The notes beneath the pieces are model-generated. The model had not been told where the DNA came from, made no database searches, and saw nothing but the letters and a program-made list of their open reading frames with translations. Position numbers and translations under genes: made by a program. A DNA stretch of 21,739 nt, taken from NCBI GenBank assembly GCA_038257655.1, contig JBBSJC010000063.1:1-21739 (forward strand), written 5' to 3'. This DNA comes from DASUME01 sp038257655. GTDB lineage: Bacteria; Myxococcota_A; Polyangia; Polyangiales; DASUME01. Positions 15,150-21,581 of the stretch are shown in pieces; the stretch's first letter is position 1; every line of letters begins with the position of its first letter.

Positions 15150-15581
15150 ATGACAAAAACAGGCGACAAAACAGGCGCCGAAATATGCGAGCCGCTACCC
15201 GCCTCCCATTCGGACATCCTTCACAAGAAGTCCTTCGCTCACTTGGCCACACTGATGTCGGACGGGACGCCCCAGGTGAACCCCGTGTGGGTCGACGAAA
15301 AAGACGGCTACGTACTGATCAACAGTGCAGTCGGCCGCGTGAAGGACAAGAACATCCGTTCCAATCCCCACGTTGCGTTCTCGGTCACCGATCCAGACAA
15401 CCCCTACCGTATGCTCGCCGTGCGCGGGCGCGTGGTGGAGTACATCACCGAGGGTGCCAACGCTCATATCGACAGCATGGCCAAGAAGTACATGGGCCTT
15501 GACCAGTACCCGCTGCGCAAGCCGGGCGAACAGCGCGTGATCTATAAGATCGCACCCGAGAGCGTCGCCTGCATGGGCTGA
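15150..15581 (+). CDS. PPOX-class F420/flavin-dependent protein (pyridoxamine 5'-phosphate oxidase fold)
   Basis: A 143-residue split-barrel protein. The N-terminal block SFAHLATLMSDGTPQVNPVWV (about 29-49) is the family's substrate/cofactor strand pair (FAhLaTl..DG.PqvsPvWv). It is followed by DGYVLINSAVGRVKDKNIRS with the Gly-Arg-x-Lys-x-x-Asn phosphate-binding stretch, HVAFSVTDPDNPYRMLAVRG, and a C-terminal EQRVIYKIAPESV strand. This pattern fits the TIGR03618-type class, whose mycobacterial members bind coenzyme F420 and whose others use FMN; which one applies here cannot be told from sequence. The probable activity is reduction or oxidation of a small molecule in the cytoplasm. The start is chosen by the GAGGAG site. 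Length is normal. It precedes the tRNA gene by about 140 bases. Confidence 0.92.
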   Translation: MTKTGDKTGAEICEPLPASHSDILHKKSFAHLATLMSDGTPQVNPVWVDEKDGYVLINSAVGRVKDKNIRSNPHVAFSVTDPDNPYRMLAVRGRVVEYITEGANAHIDSMAKKYMGLDQYPLRKPGEQRVIYKIAPESVACMG

Positions 15582-15662
15582 GGCACAGGCTGCGCCGCGC
15601 CAGCTTGCACGGGCCCCTCAGTCTGCTTTTCCGCCCGGTGGGGTCTGCTGCTTCGTCATGCC

Positions 15663-15690
15663 TTGCCGCGCTCGAAACCGCATGTTAGGT
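15663..15690 (+). promoter_or_regulatory. Candidate tRNA promoter
   Basis: TTGCCG (15663-15668) and TTAGGT (15685-15690) are spaced by 16 bases, 32 bases before the mature tRNA. The GC-rich stretch after the -10 (acgcggcccc) resembles discriminators of stable-RNA promoters under stringent control. Confidence 0.4.
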
Positions 15691-15722
15691 ACGCGGCCCC
15701 TGTCGCAAGACTGGGCAAGTTC

Positions 15723-15795
15723 GGGGCTGTAGCTCAGCTGGGAGAGCGCTGCGTTCGCAATGCAGAGGTCAGGGGTTCGATCCCCCTCAGCTCCA
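15723..15795 (+). tRNA. tRNA-Ala (anticodon CGC)
   Basis: A complete cloverleaf of 73 bases. Acceptor GGGGCTG pairs with CAGCTCC (one G-U), D arm GCTC/GAGC with loop AGCTGGGA, anticodon stem CTGCG/TGCAG with loop TTCGCAA giving anticodon CGC (reads GCG, alanine), variable loop AGGTC, and T arm AGGGG/CCCCT with TTCGATC. The discriminator is A and CCA is not encoded, so it must be added post-transcriptionally. No integrated element or repeated tRNA end is visible next to it. Confidence 0.97.
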
Positions 15796-15814
15796 CAAAA
15801 CTAGAAGAACGCAT

Positions 15815-15844
15815 CGAAGGCTCGGGCTCACGCTCGGGCCTTCG
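15815..15844 (+). terminator. Terminator-like hairpin after tRNA-Ala
   Basis: CGAAGGCTCGGGC and GCTCGGGCCTTCG form a 13-bp stem (two G-U pairs) with loop TCAC, 20 bases after the tRNA 3' end. No T-run follows, so the strength of termination is uncertain. Confidence 0.55.
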
Positions 15845-15876
15845 CTGCTTGTCGGCGAGCGCGCTATTTGTCTGTT

Positions 15877-15898
15877 TCAGCCTCTCTGGTTTGGCTGA
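15877..15898 (-). terminator. Weak hairpin after the secreted-protein gene
   Basis: TCAGCC and GGCTGA (6-bp stem, 10-base loop) lie just past the minus-strand stop at 15900. A third copy, TCAGCC at 15900-15905, could form an alternative pairing. No T-run. Confidence 0.25.
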
Positions 15899-15899
15899 T

Positions 15900-16520
15900 T
15901 CAGCCCCTGATAATGGGGAAGGGGCGGATCGGCTTGATCGGGGTCAACTGCGGGCGAGGACGCGAAAACGTGCGCCATTCGACGGGTTGCTTGACGTCGT
16001 TGATCGTCACCTCGAACCCGACCTGCAAGTTGCCGTCGGCCTGCACGCGAAACCAGGTGCGTGTGAAGTTGCCGTTGATGATCGCCTCCGCATAGCGGAA
16101 GCCGTTGGTGCTGTCGGTCGCATCCGTCGCGGGCCAGTAGGCGAGTTCGGCGGGCCCGTCAAAGCTCGGCAAGCTCTCGCCCACGCTGATCGTGTAGATG
16201 GCGCGCACCGCGGAGGTGCTGCTGCAGACTCGTTCGTCGCCCTCTCCTCGACACGTGGTGGTGCCGGCGTCGACGCAGCGCATGCCGAGGCGCAGAGCCC
16301 CGAAGTAGTACGCGTTCTGCAGCCCGCGATAAGCCGGCGAACCACCGACCACCAACCAATCGCCTTCAAAGGAGGGCGGCATGCATCGCGAAGCTTGGGC
16401 GTTCGAGACACCGAGCAGCATGCACAGGGCCGCGGCGAGCGCGAACGCCAGCTTATTGAGAGTCGCAACGAGCCTACTGTCGTGGTTTTTCCGAGACACC
16501 GCTGCACATCCATTCGTCAT
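15900..16520 (-). CDS. Secreted protein of unknown function
   Basis: A 206-residue protein with a long signal peptide: a basic n-region (RKNHDSR), hydrophobic core LAFALAAALCMLLGV and likely cleavage after SNAQA (about residue 43). The mature part carries four cysteines (SRCMPP, MRCVD, TTCRG, RVCSS), enough for two disulfides, and ends in a Pro/Arg-rich tail (RPRPQLTPIKPIRPFPIIRG). It has blocks such as GFRYAEAIINGNFTRTWFRV and NLQVGFEVTIND that look like beta strands. I recognise no family; location is periplasm or outside. The start is supported by GGAGG about 6 bases before ATG 16520. It is last in a same-strand run behind the VOC gene (65 bases upstream). Confidence 0.8.
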   Translation of the reverse strand: MTNGCAAVSRKNHDSRLVATLNKLAFALAAALCMLLGVSNAQASRCMPPSFEGDWLVVGGSPAYRGLQNAYYFGALRLGMRCVDAGTTTCRGEGDERVCSSTSAVRAIYTISVGESLPSFDGPAELAYWPATDATDSTNGFRYAEAIINGNFTRTWFRVQADGNLQVGFEVTINDVKQPVEWRTFSRPRPQLTPIKPIRPFPIIRG

Positions 16521-16585
16521 CTTGAGCCTCCGTAAGCTTGGTCAGCACGTGTGGGAGGCAGCAGAGGAGTGAAATGTGACGACGC

Positions 16586-16933
16586 CTAAAAAGGAAACGA
16601 TGAGACCGCCACGCGGCGGCCTTCGGGATCCCGGAAGTACAGGGTGTGCGCTGTCTCGGCTTCGAGCATGTGCAGCGCCAGCAGCCGCGCTCTCAGCTCT
16701 GAACGATGCTCAGCGTCGATGCCAAAGGCGACGAGCTCAAGACTCTGAGCATCGATTGCAGGCTCTGCTTCGTTGCGCCGCTCGAGCATCAGTACCGGGC
16801 CCGGCCCCCGCCCCAACCACAGCGCACGTGGCCTTAGATCGCGCACGATCGTAAGGCCAAACCAGGTTGTATAAAACGCCTGCATCGCCTCGAGTTCGCG
16901 CACACGCAACGCTAGGTGATGCACGAAAGTCAT
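16586..16933 (-). CDS. VOC (glyoxalase/bleomycin-resistance fold) family protein
   Basis: A 115-residue single VOC module pair. The start VHHLALRVRELEAMQAFYTT matches the first beta-alpha unit (HvalrV.Dle.s..FYt.vlG), and LYFRDPEGRRVAVSS the last strand. Metal-dependent members bind through His6 and a Glu in the last strand (DP-x-G-x-x-x-E). Here that position reads V-A-V (Ala109), so the last ligand seems lost; metal-dependent catalysis is doubtful and substrate binding may be the role. Substrate unknown. ATG 16933 is 15 bases after the TPR lipoprotein gene, indicating co-transcription with it. Length is normal for the family. Confidence 0.85.
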   Translation of the reverse strand: MTFVHHLALRVRELEAMQAFYTTWFGLTIVRDLRPRALWLGRGPGPVLMLERRNEAEPAIDAQSLELVAFGIDAEHRSELRARLLALHMLEAETAHTLYFRDPEGRRVAVSSFPF

Positions 16934-16948
16934 GGGCTGACGCTCATT

Positions 16949-17542
16949 TTAGCGGGACGCGGGCAGGTGAACAGGCTCGATAGCGACAAGCGCGCCGCGC
17001 GCCTCTTCGGCGTGCACACCCCCGGGTCGCAGGGCGACATAACCAGCAAAGTAGCCGGCCGTTTCGCTTTCGCGATCGGGGTATTGTTGGGCGATGGTCG
17101 CAAGAACGAACTGTGCTTCGGCCGCATCCGGCGCAAGCAAGAGCACCCGTTTGAGCTCGCGCTCGGCCGTGCGTACCTCGCCCAAGGCGAGATGAATCGA
17201 AGCGACGAGCTGACGCAGCGGGACATCGTTAGGATGCGCCATCAGGTAGGGCGCCGCATACGAAAGAGCCGAGCGCAAGCGCGAAGCCCGCACGCACACC
17301 GCCAATAACGCACGCATGCAGCGCTCAGCATCGTGACCTTCGCGCAGGGCGGTCGCCAGATATTGTTCGGCGCGCGTAAGATCTCCTGCGGCTGAGAGCG
17401 CGCTGCCCTCTTTAAACAACTGCGCTGCGTGGGCACTTGCTTCTGCTTGATGATTGGGCTGCCCCGCCAGCTGCGCTCCGTCACGGTGGGCGCAGCCAGC
17501 CAGGCTAAACAGCAAGGCACAGACAGTATAATATTTGGCCAT
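16949..17542 (-). CDS. TPR-repeat lipoprotein (TadD-like)
   Basis: From ATG 17542 the protein is 197 residues. MAKYYTVCALLFSLAGCAHR carries a lipobox (LAGC, Cys17) after a hydrophobic core, so it should be anchored in the outer membrane or envelope. The rest is helical with tetratricopeptide units: HAAQLFKEGSALSAAGDLTR, AEQYLATALREG, then PYLMAHPNDVPLRQLVASIH and LALGEVRTAERELKRVLLLA. TPR lipoproteins of this size (TadD, PilW-like) help assemble secretins. The gene begins 8 bases after the stop of the secretin-like gene, so a shared role in secretin assembly is a reasonable inference. GAGAG stands just before the start. A TTG at 17554 would overlap the secretin stop and is less likely. Confidence 0.82.
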   Translation of the reverse strand: MAKYYTVCALLFSLAGCAHRDGAQLAGQPNHQAEASAHAAQLFKEGSALSAAGDLTRAEQYLATALREGHDAERCMRALLAVCVRASRLRSALSYAAPYLMAHPNDVPLRQLVASIHLALGEVRTAERELKRVLLLAPDAAEAQFVLATIAQQYPDRESETAGYFAGYVALRPGGVHAEEARGALVAIEPVHLPASR

Positions 17543-17550
17543 GGTTGCTC

Positions 17551-18735
17551 TCAATTCTTGGCTTGTGGTGTTGGTAGCTGAGCTGTGGGCAGGAGCGTCA
17601 TCTCGTCTACATCTCCGTCAAAATCCTGGTAAATGCGCAGCATCTCGTCGACAAGCGAACGCTCGCGCAAGGGCACAGCCTGCACCACGCTCGGTACGAT
17701 GAAGAGTAAGTTTTTCGTCTGCTCACTGCGTCGATTGCGCGTACCGAACAGACCGCCCACGATCGGAATACGGCTCAGGCCCGGTAAACCCCGTGAGCTG
17801 CGCGCATCGCTTGCACTGTCAAGGCCAGCAAGCACGAGCGATTTACCAAGGTCCAGATTGACGACCGTCTGTAGCTTGGACACGTTGCGACCGGGAATGC
17901 CGGTGCCGCCGTCATCGGTAAGGTCTGCGACAGTCGCGCCAACGGTGAGCTCGATACGGCCTGAGCTCTTGTCAAAGCGCGGCTCAATCGTGATTTGGCT
18001 GCCGAACTGAATCGCACGCACCTCGGCGGTCAGCGCACCTTGGATCGGCACGTTGACCTCGCCGCCCGAATCAAAGCTCGCCTGCTTACCGTTTTGCGCG
18101 ACCACCGCAGCCTGGCGTCGCACCCGTGCCCAACCGCTGCGCTCTGCGAGATCGAGCCGAGGCAAAACTTGGTCCGCCACGCCCAAGCTTGCCTGACTGA
18201 GCGAGCCGCTCGCCAAGTCGAACGAAGCGCTCAAGGTGGCGCTGCCACCGATCGCGTCGGGCCATGCGAGCCCCAGCTGATGTCCATACCCTTCGCTGAC
18301 CTGCACGAAGTACATGTCGAGCCGGATGTTATCCTCCGCGTTCACCACGATGCCCTGCTGCGCGGGCTGCGACGAAGCGACCTCGATTCGTACCTGCACC
18401 TCGCTGCCGTCGAGCATCAGCAACAGTAAGGTGGTCTGGCCGGGACGCAGCGCGAGCACGATGAACTGCGCGCCGTCCTTGGGCAGGCGCACGTCGACGA
18501 TGCCCGGCACGCCTTCGGAGTAGCTCTTGACGCCTTCTGCCGCGATGCTCGTCTGGTCGCCGACGACAAGCGACAGGTTACGGGTTTCGCTCGGCAGGGC
18601 GAAGGCGAGCGCTGGCCAGAAGGCAACGCCCGCCGTCACGCCCCAGCAGAGCAACCCAACGAGCAGCGCGAGCGAGCGTGGATAGGGGGTGTTCACGCCC
18701 GACGTATCGACCGCACAGATCTGGCGGTTGCGCAC
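17551..18735 (-). CDS. CpaC/RcpA-like secretin (pilus assembly protein, type II/III secretion family)
   Basis: A 394-residue exported protein. A hydrophobic signal segment lies at about 20-47 (SLALLVGLLCWGVTAGVAFW, then LALAFALPSE). The N-terminal domain of CpaC-type proteins follows: RNLSLVVGDQTSIAAEGVK, then VDVRLPKDGAQFIVLALRPG and TTLLLLMLDGSEVQV (about 52-115). NIRLDMYFVQVSEGYGHQLG begins the second domain, and the C-terminal secretin domain (about 225-360) is recognised by SRIPIVGGLFGTRNR and KNLLFIVPSVVQ, the family's IPiLG.LF...r and elli.vtP. It would form an outer-membrane channel for a Flp/Tad pilus or related secretion. At 394 residues it is near the lower size limit. GTG 18735 is the start used; GTG 18696 also works. 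No other tad/cpa gene follows except the TPR lipoprotein. Confidence 0.88.
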   Translation of the reverse strand: MRNRQICAVDTSGVNTPYPRSLALLVGLLCWGVTAGVAFWPALAFALPSETRNLSLVVGDQTSIAAEGVKSYSEGVPGIVDVRLPKDGAQFIVLALRPGQTTLLLLMLDGSEVQVRIEVASSQPAQQGIVVNAEDNIRLDMYFVQVSEGYGHQLGLAWPDAIGGSATLSASFDLASGSLSQASLGVADQVLPRLDLAERSGWARVRRQAAVVAQNGKQASFDSGGEVNVPIQGALTAEVRAIQFGSQITIEPRFDKSSGRIELTVGATVADLTDDGGTGIPGRNVSKLQTVVNLDLGKSLVLAGLDSASDARSSRGLPGLSRIPIVGGLFGTRNRRSEQTKNLLFIVPSVVQAVPLRERSLVDEMLRIYQDFDGDVDEMTLLPTAQLPTPQAKN

Positions 18736-18818
18736 TTTCTCGCGGTGAGCGCCCGTGCCTGACGATTGTGAACGATCGGCTGCCGAAGGGGCCGGCCGCT
18801 GGGCACCGCAAGCTGCGG

Positions 18819-20489
18819 CTAAAAACCCGGCTCGAGCACGAGCGGCGTGCCGTCTACCTGCACCGGTGCTGACAGCTTGCCCCGGCCCGTGCCGGGCTCG
18901 CTCGCCGCGGCTCCCGAGAGCTCGCGAGCGCCGTCTATTTCCATTGCTGGCGCGGGCGAGGCAGGCGTCTCGAAACCGCGCGCCGCCACGTCGGACGGCG
19001 TATCGGAGGGCGCAAACGGAGCCAGGGCCGAACTGGGCTGTTCCGGCCGAGCTCGCTCGTTTGGGTTGGGGTCAGGCGTGTGGCTGTCGGGTGTAAGCTG
19101 CGCCGGTAATGCAGGCACGCGCGCGAACGACGAGGGAGGCGACACGGGCCGCGAGCGCAAAGCCAAGGTGACGAGGGCCGCAGCACCGCCAAGCACTATC
19201 GCAACGAGCAGCGCCAGCCACAGCATCGGCCTGCCGCCCGCCTCGCCTGCCGTGCTGCGTGTGATGCGCGTGATCGTGGTCTTAATTTCGCTGGCGATGC
19301 GCACCAACCGCCGGGGTCGCGGCTGTGGCAGCTGCGCGTGACCGGCCGCGCTCGCGGCTTGGTCGGCGCTTAGACCCCCAGCGCGCGCGCGCGCAGGCGC
19401 GGCCACTGGGACGTCGCTGCCGTAGGGGGCGGTGTGCTCAAGCGTGTACTGACGAATCACCGCCGGCGCGGCCCGCTCAGCCTCGCCGCCGATGCGCTCC
19501 GTCTGCACCTCACGCTCGAGTCGCTCGTGCACGTGCGGGGGAAACGTGCCCTTTTCGCGCGCGCGATGCTCTTGCATCGTCGCCATCACGAGTGCGGACA
19601 ACGCACCCGCATCAACTTCGTGAGCCTCCGAAAGCGCTTTGCCAAGCATGCGTGCAAAGTGCTGCGCATCGGGCGGTCTACGTTCAGGATTCGGATCGAG
19701 CGCGCACAAAACGGCCGCATCGAGTGCAGCCGGGATGCGCCCAACAAGCGAGCTTGGCGCTACGACCCGCGGCTCGCGCACTTGTTGCAAAAGCGCACCA
19801 TCGTTCTCCGCATCAAACAGACGTCGCAGCGTGAGCAGCTCCCACAGCACGATGCCCAGCTGGTAAATGTCCGTGCGCCGATCGATCTCTTTGCCGTACG
19901 CCTGCTCGGGCGCCATGTAGCGAAATTTTCCCTTGAGCAGACCATCCTGGGTGCGGTGGCGACGACCGTAAGCTTTGGCGATGCCAAAATCGATAAGCTT
20001 CACGTGACCCGCGTAGGCAAGCAGCACGTTTTCCGGGCTCACGTCACGATGCACCACGTTGAGCCGGCGTCCATTTTGATCGCGGGTTTCATGTGCCGCG
20101 TGCAGTGCCTCGGCCACGTGCATGGCGATGCGCGTGGCAAACGCCGGCGCAAGCCTGCGACCGCGCCCGACGAGCGCACGCTGCAGCTGCGACAGGGAGC
20201 AGCCGTGCACGTACTCCATGACGAGAAAGTGCGCGCCTGCGTGCTCACCGAGCTCTTCGACATGCACCACGTTCGGGTGCTGGATGCGCGATGACAGCAT
20301 CGCCTCGTCGAGGAACATCTGCCGAAACTGCTCGTCGCTTGCGAGCTGCGGATGGACGATTTTGATCGCCACATCGCGCGAAAAGCCCGCTGCGCCCAGG
20401 CGCCGGCCGAGAAACAGCGTGGCCATGCCGCCCGAGCGCAGATCCGCGACGAGCTCGTAATCTCCAATTCTCTGGCCTGGCTGCCACAC
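18819..20489 (-). CDS. Transmembrane Ser/Thr protein kinase (PknB/Pkn family)
   Basis: A 556-residue receptor-type Hanks kinase. The kinase domain spans about 10-285: glycine loop LRSGGMATLFLG, catalytic Lys43 (VAIKIV), Glu62, catalytic loop HRDVSPENVLL (147-157, Asp149), DFG at 167-169, activation segment with GKFRYMAPEQAYG, then DIYQLGIVLWELLT. HRD-V-S-P-E-N instead of HRDLKPEN is typical of myxobacterial kinases. Then comes a linker to about 420, one membrane span (MLWLALLVAIVLGGAAALVT, 422-441) and an outer tail of about 110 residues rich in Pro, Ser and Ala with no recognised sensor domain. Start GTG 20489 lies 15 bases after the winged-helix gene stop, so the two are probably co-expressed. 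The secretin gene follows 83 bases downstream on the same strand. Confidence 0.95.
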   Translation of the reverse strand: MWQPGQRIGDYELVADLRSGGMATLFLGRRLGAAGFSRDVAIKIVHPQLASDEQFRQMFLDEAMLSSRIQHPNVVHVEELGEHAGAHFLVMEYVHGCSLSQLQRALVGRGRRLAPAFATRIAMHVAEALHAAHETRDQNGRRLNVVHRDVSPENVLLAYAGHVKLIDFGIAKAYGRRHRTQDGLLKGKFRYMAPEQAYGKEIDRRTDIYQLGIVLWELLTLRRLFDAENDGALLQQVREPRVVAPSSLVGRIPAALDAAVLCALDPNPERRPPDAQHFARMLGKALSEAHEVDAGALSALVMATMQEHRAREKGTFPPHVHERLEREVQTERIGGEAERAAPAVIRQYTLEHTAPYGSDVPVAAPARARAGGLSADQAASAAGHAQLPQPRPRRLVRIASEIKTTITRITRSTAGEAGGRPMLWLALLVAIVLGGAAALVTLALRSRPVSPPSSFARVPALPAQLTPDSHTPDPNPNERARPEQPSSALAPFAPSDTPSDVAARGFETPASPAPAMEIDGARELSGAAASEPGTGRGKLSAPVQVDGTPLVLEPGF

Positions 20490-20504
20490 GAGGGCCCGAC
20501 GCTA

Positions 20505-20876
20505 TCACGTGCCGGTCGCGCGTTCCCAGCCGAGCGGAATGCGCGCAGGCACCCGCGCCACGCGCACCTTGTGCAGACCGCGCAGCGCCCGCCCCGGCAC
20601 AAGCTGAGGACTCGGCGCCATGCGCGGGGCTCGCAAGGTCAGCGGCTCGAGGCGCGCCGCCAGCACCAAGCCGTGCATGGTCAGCCGCGCGTGCTCGGCG
20701 CGCACCAGGCCCTCACCATCAAGGCGAACGAGGGCGGCGGCGGCGAGGGTGCGCGCCACCCCCAGCTCCGCTGCCAGGGCACCGGCGTGGGCGGGACGAT
20801 CACAATGAGCCAGCTCGTAGAGGACGCGCAAAACGCGCAGGGTGAAGGGATCCAGGCGGGTTTGTTCAGTGGTCAT
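20505..20876 (-). CDS. Small winged-helix DNA-binding protein
   Basis: A 123-residue protein from ATG 20876. Residues about 10-75 form a winged-helix unit: LDPFTLRVLRVLYELAHCDR (helix 1), AGALAAELGVARTLAAAALV (helix 2, turn, recognition helix), LDGEGLVRAEHARLTMHGLV (helix end and wing). The tail of 45 residues is rich in Pro, Arg and Leu with no known domain. An ATG at 20912 would add 12 residues. The target is unknown; its position just upstream of the kinase (15-base gap) and divergent from the FHA-like gene suggests control of these genes or phosphorylation by the kinase, both inference. No effector-binding domain is present. Confidence 0.78.
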   Translation of the reverse strand: MTTEQTRLDPFTLRVLRVLYELAHCDRPAHAGALAAELGVARTLAAAALVRLDGEGLVRAEHARLTMHGLVLAARLEPLTLRAPRMAPSPQLVPGRALRGLHKVRVARVPARIPLGWERATGT

Positions 20877-20936
20877 GGGCTGAGCATCGCCAAAGACTGA
20901 ACGCATGTCCAATTCCTGGCTTTATGCTCAGTGTTC

Positions 20937-20958
20937 GGTGCGCTGGCACCCCAGCACC
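20937..20958. promoter_or_regulatory. Overlapping palindromes between winged-helix and FHA genes
   Basis: GGTGC-GCTG-GCACC (20937-20950) overlaps GCTGG-CACC-CCAGC (20942-20955), and a second GCACC lies at 20954-20958. It sits in the 153-base divergent region and could be an operator for the adjacent winged-helix protein. Confidence 0.3.
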
Positions 20959-21029
20959 GCCCACGCATCGGGAACACGGCGCGTGGTCGCCGCGTATGAC
21001 GAACCGCACCAACTGGAGAGTGTCGACGG

Positions 21030-21470
21030 ATGATTGAGTCCCACGCCGCCCCGCGACCGTGGGCAGAGCTGCGCCTGTTACGAGGGGATGGGCCAAGCGA
21101 GCTGCCTTTTCACGCCTACGAGCCACTCTGCCTTACGGTCGGCAGCGATCCACGCGCCGGCCTGGTGATCGACGCGCGTGGCGTGGCGCCGATGCATTTC
21201 TCGCTGATTTGGGATGGCGTGCACCTGTGGCTCGAGGATGCGATGCGCCTTGGCTGCACCCGCTTCAACGGCAGCACACTCAATGAATGGCGCTGCGTCC
21301 AGGGCCAAGCCGTAGTCACTTTCGGCTCAGCCTGGCTCGCCCTGCGCAGCGGCGGCCCCGTACCCACGCGCAACACCCCCGATTTCGACGCTTTGGAGCG
21401 AGACCGCGCAGCCGAAGCCGGACAAATCAGACGCCGCGACACCATGCGCATCCGCCTCCCCCCACGCTAA
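21030..21470 (+). CDS. FHA-like domain protein with altered phosphopeptide residues
   Basis: A 146-residue protein whose first 105 residues follow the FHA beta-sandwich: LCLTVGSDPRAGLVIDARGV, APMHFSLIWDGVHLWLEDAM, TRFNGSTLNEW and VTFGSAWLAL. Canonical FHA domains bind phospho-Thr with G-R, S-x-x-H and N-G. Here the Arg is Ser39 (VGSD), the Ser is Ala53 (VAPMH), while His56 and Asn80-Gly81 remain. Phospho-Thr binding is therefore likely weakened or lost, so it may instead be a scaffold. A 40-residue charged tail follows (ALERDRAAEAGQIRRR). GGAGAG lies upstream of ATG 21030. It is divergent from the winged-helix/kinase pair and convergent with another kinase gene, a context that fits kinase signalling. 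Confidence 0.8.
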   Translation: MIESHAAPRPWAELRLLRGDGPSELPFHAYEPLCLTVGSDPRAGLVIDARGVAPMHFSLIWDGVHLWLEDAMRLGCTRFNGSTLNEWRCVQGQAVVTFGSAWLALRSGGPVPTRNTPDFDALERDRAAEAGQIRRRDTMRIRLPPR

Positions 21471-21496
21471 ATCATCCCCAATTCACCAGCCCCACC

Positions 21497-21550
21497 CGTG
21501 ATCGTGAACGTGATCGTGAGCGTGATCGTGAGCGTGAGCGAGCTCGTGCT
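21497..21550 (+). repeat. Nine-copy hexamer tandem array (CGTGAN)
   Basis: Nine consecutive 6-base units starting at 21497: CGTGAT, CGTGAA, CGTGAT, CGTGAG, CGTGAT, CGTGAG, CGTGAG, CGAGCT, CGTGCT. It lies between the stops of the FHA-like gene and the convergent kinase gene. It has no inverted symmetry. Low-complexity arrays of this type arise by slippage; no function is evident. Confidence 0.85.
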
Positions 21551-21581
21551 GGCGACCGCAAGTCTTCATCCGCGCCCCCGC

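Noticed and set aside
15723..15795. tRNA as an attachment site of an integrated element
   Set aside because: No integrase gene and no repeated copy of the tRNA 3' end was seen in the window.
15663..16535. A 290-codon plus-strand open frame running across the tRNA
   Set aside because: It reads through the tRNA-Ala gene and its hairpin and is antisense to a gene with a signal peptide and a good ribosome-binding site. It is a high-GC shadow.
19434..20294. A 286-codon plus-strand open frame
   Set aside because: It is antisense to the kinase catalytic domain, whose motifs are all intact; the translation is Arg/His-rich with no domain.
21497..21550. CRISPR-like array
   Set aside because: Units are 6 bases and directly abutting; there are no spacers and no cas genes.
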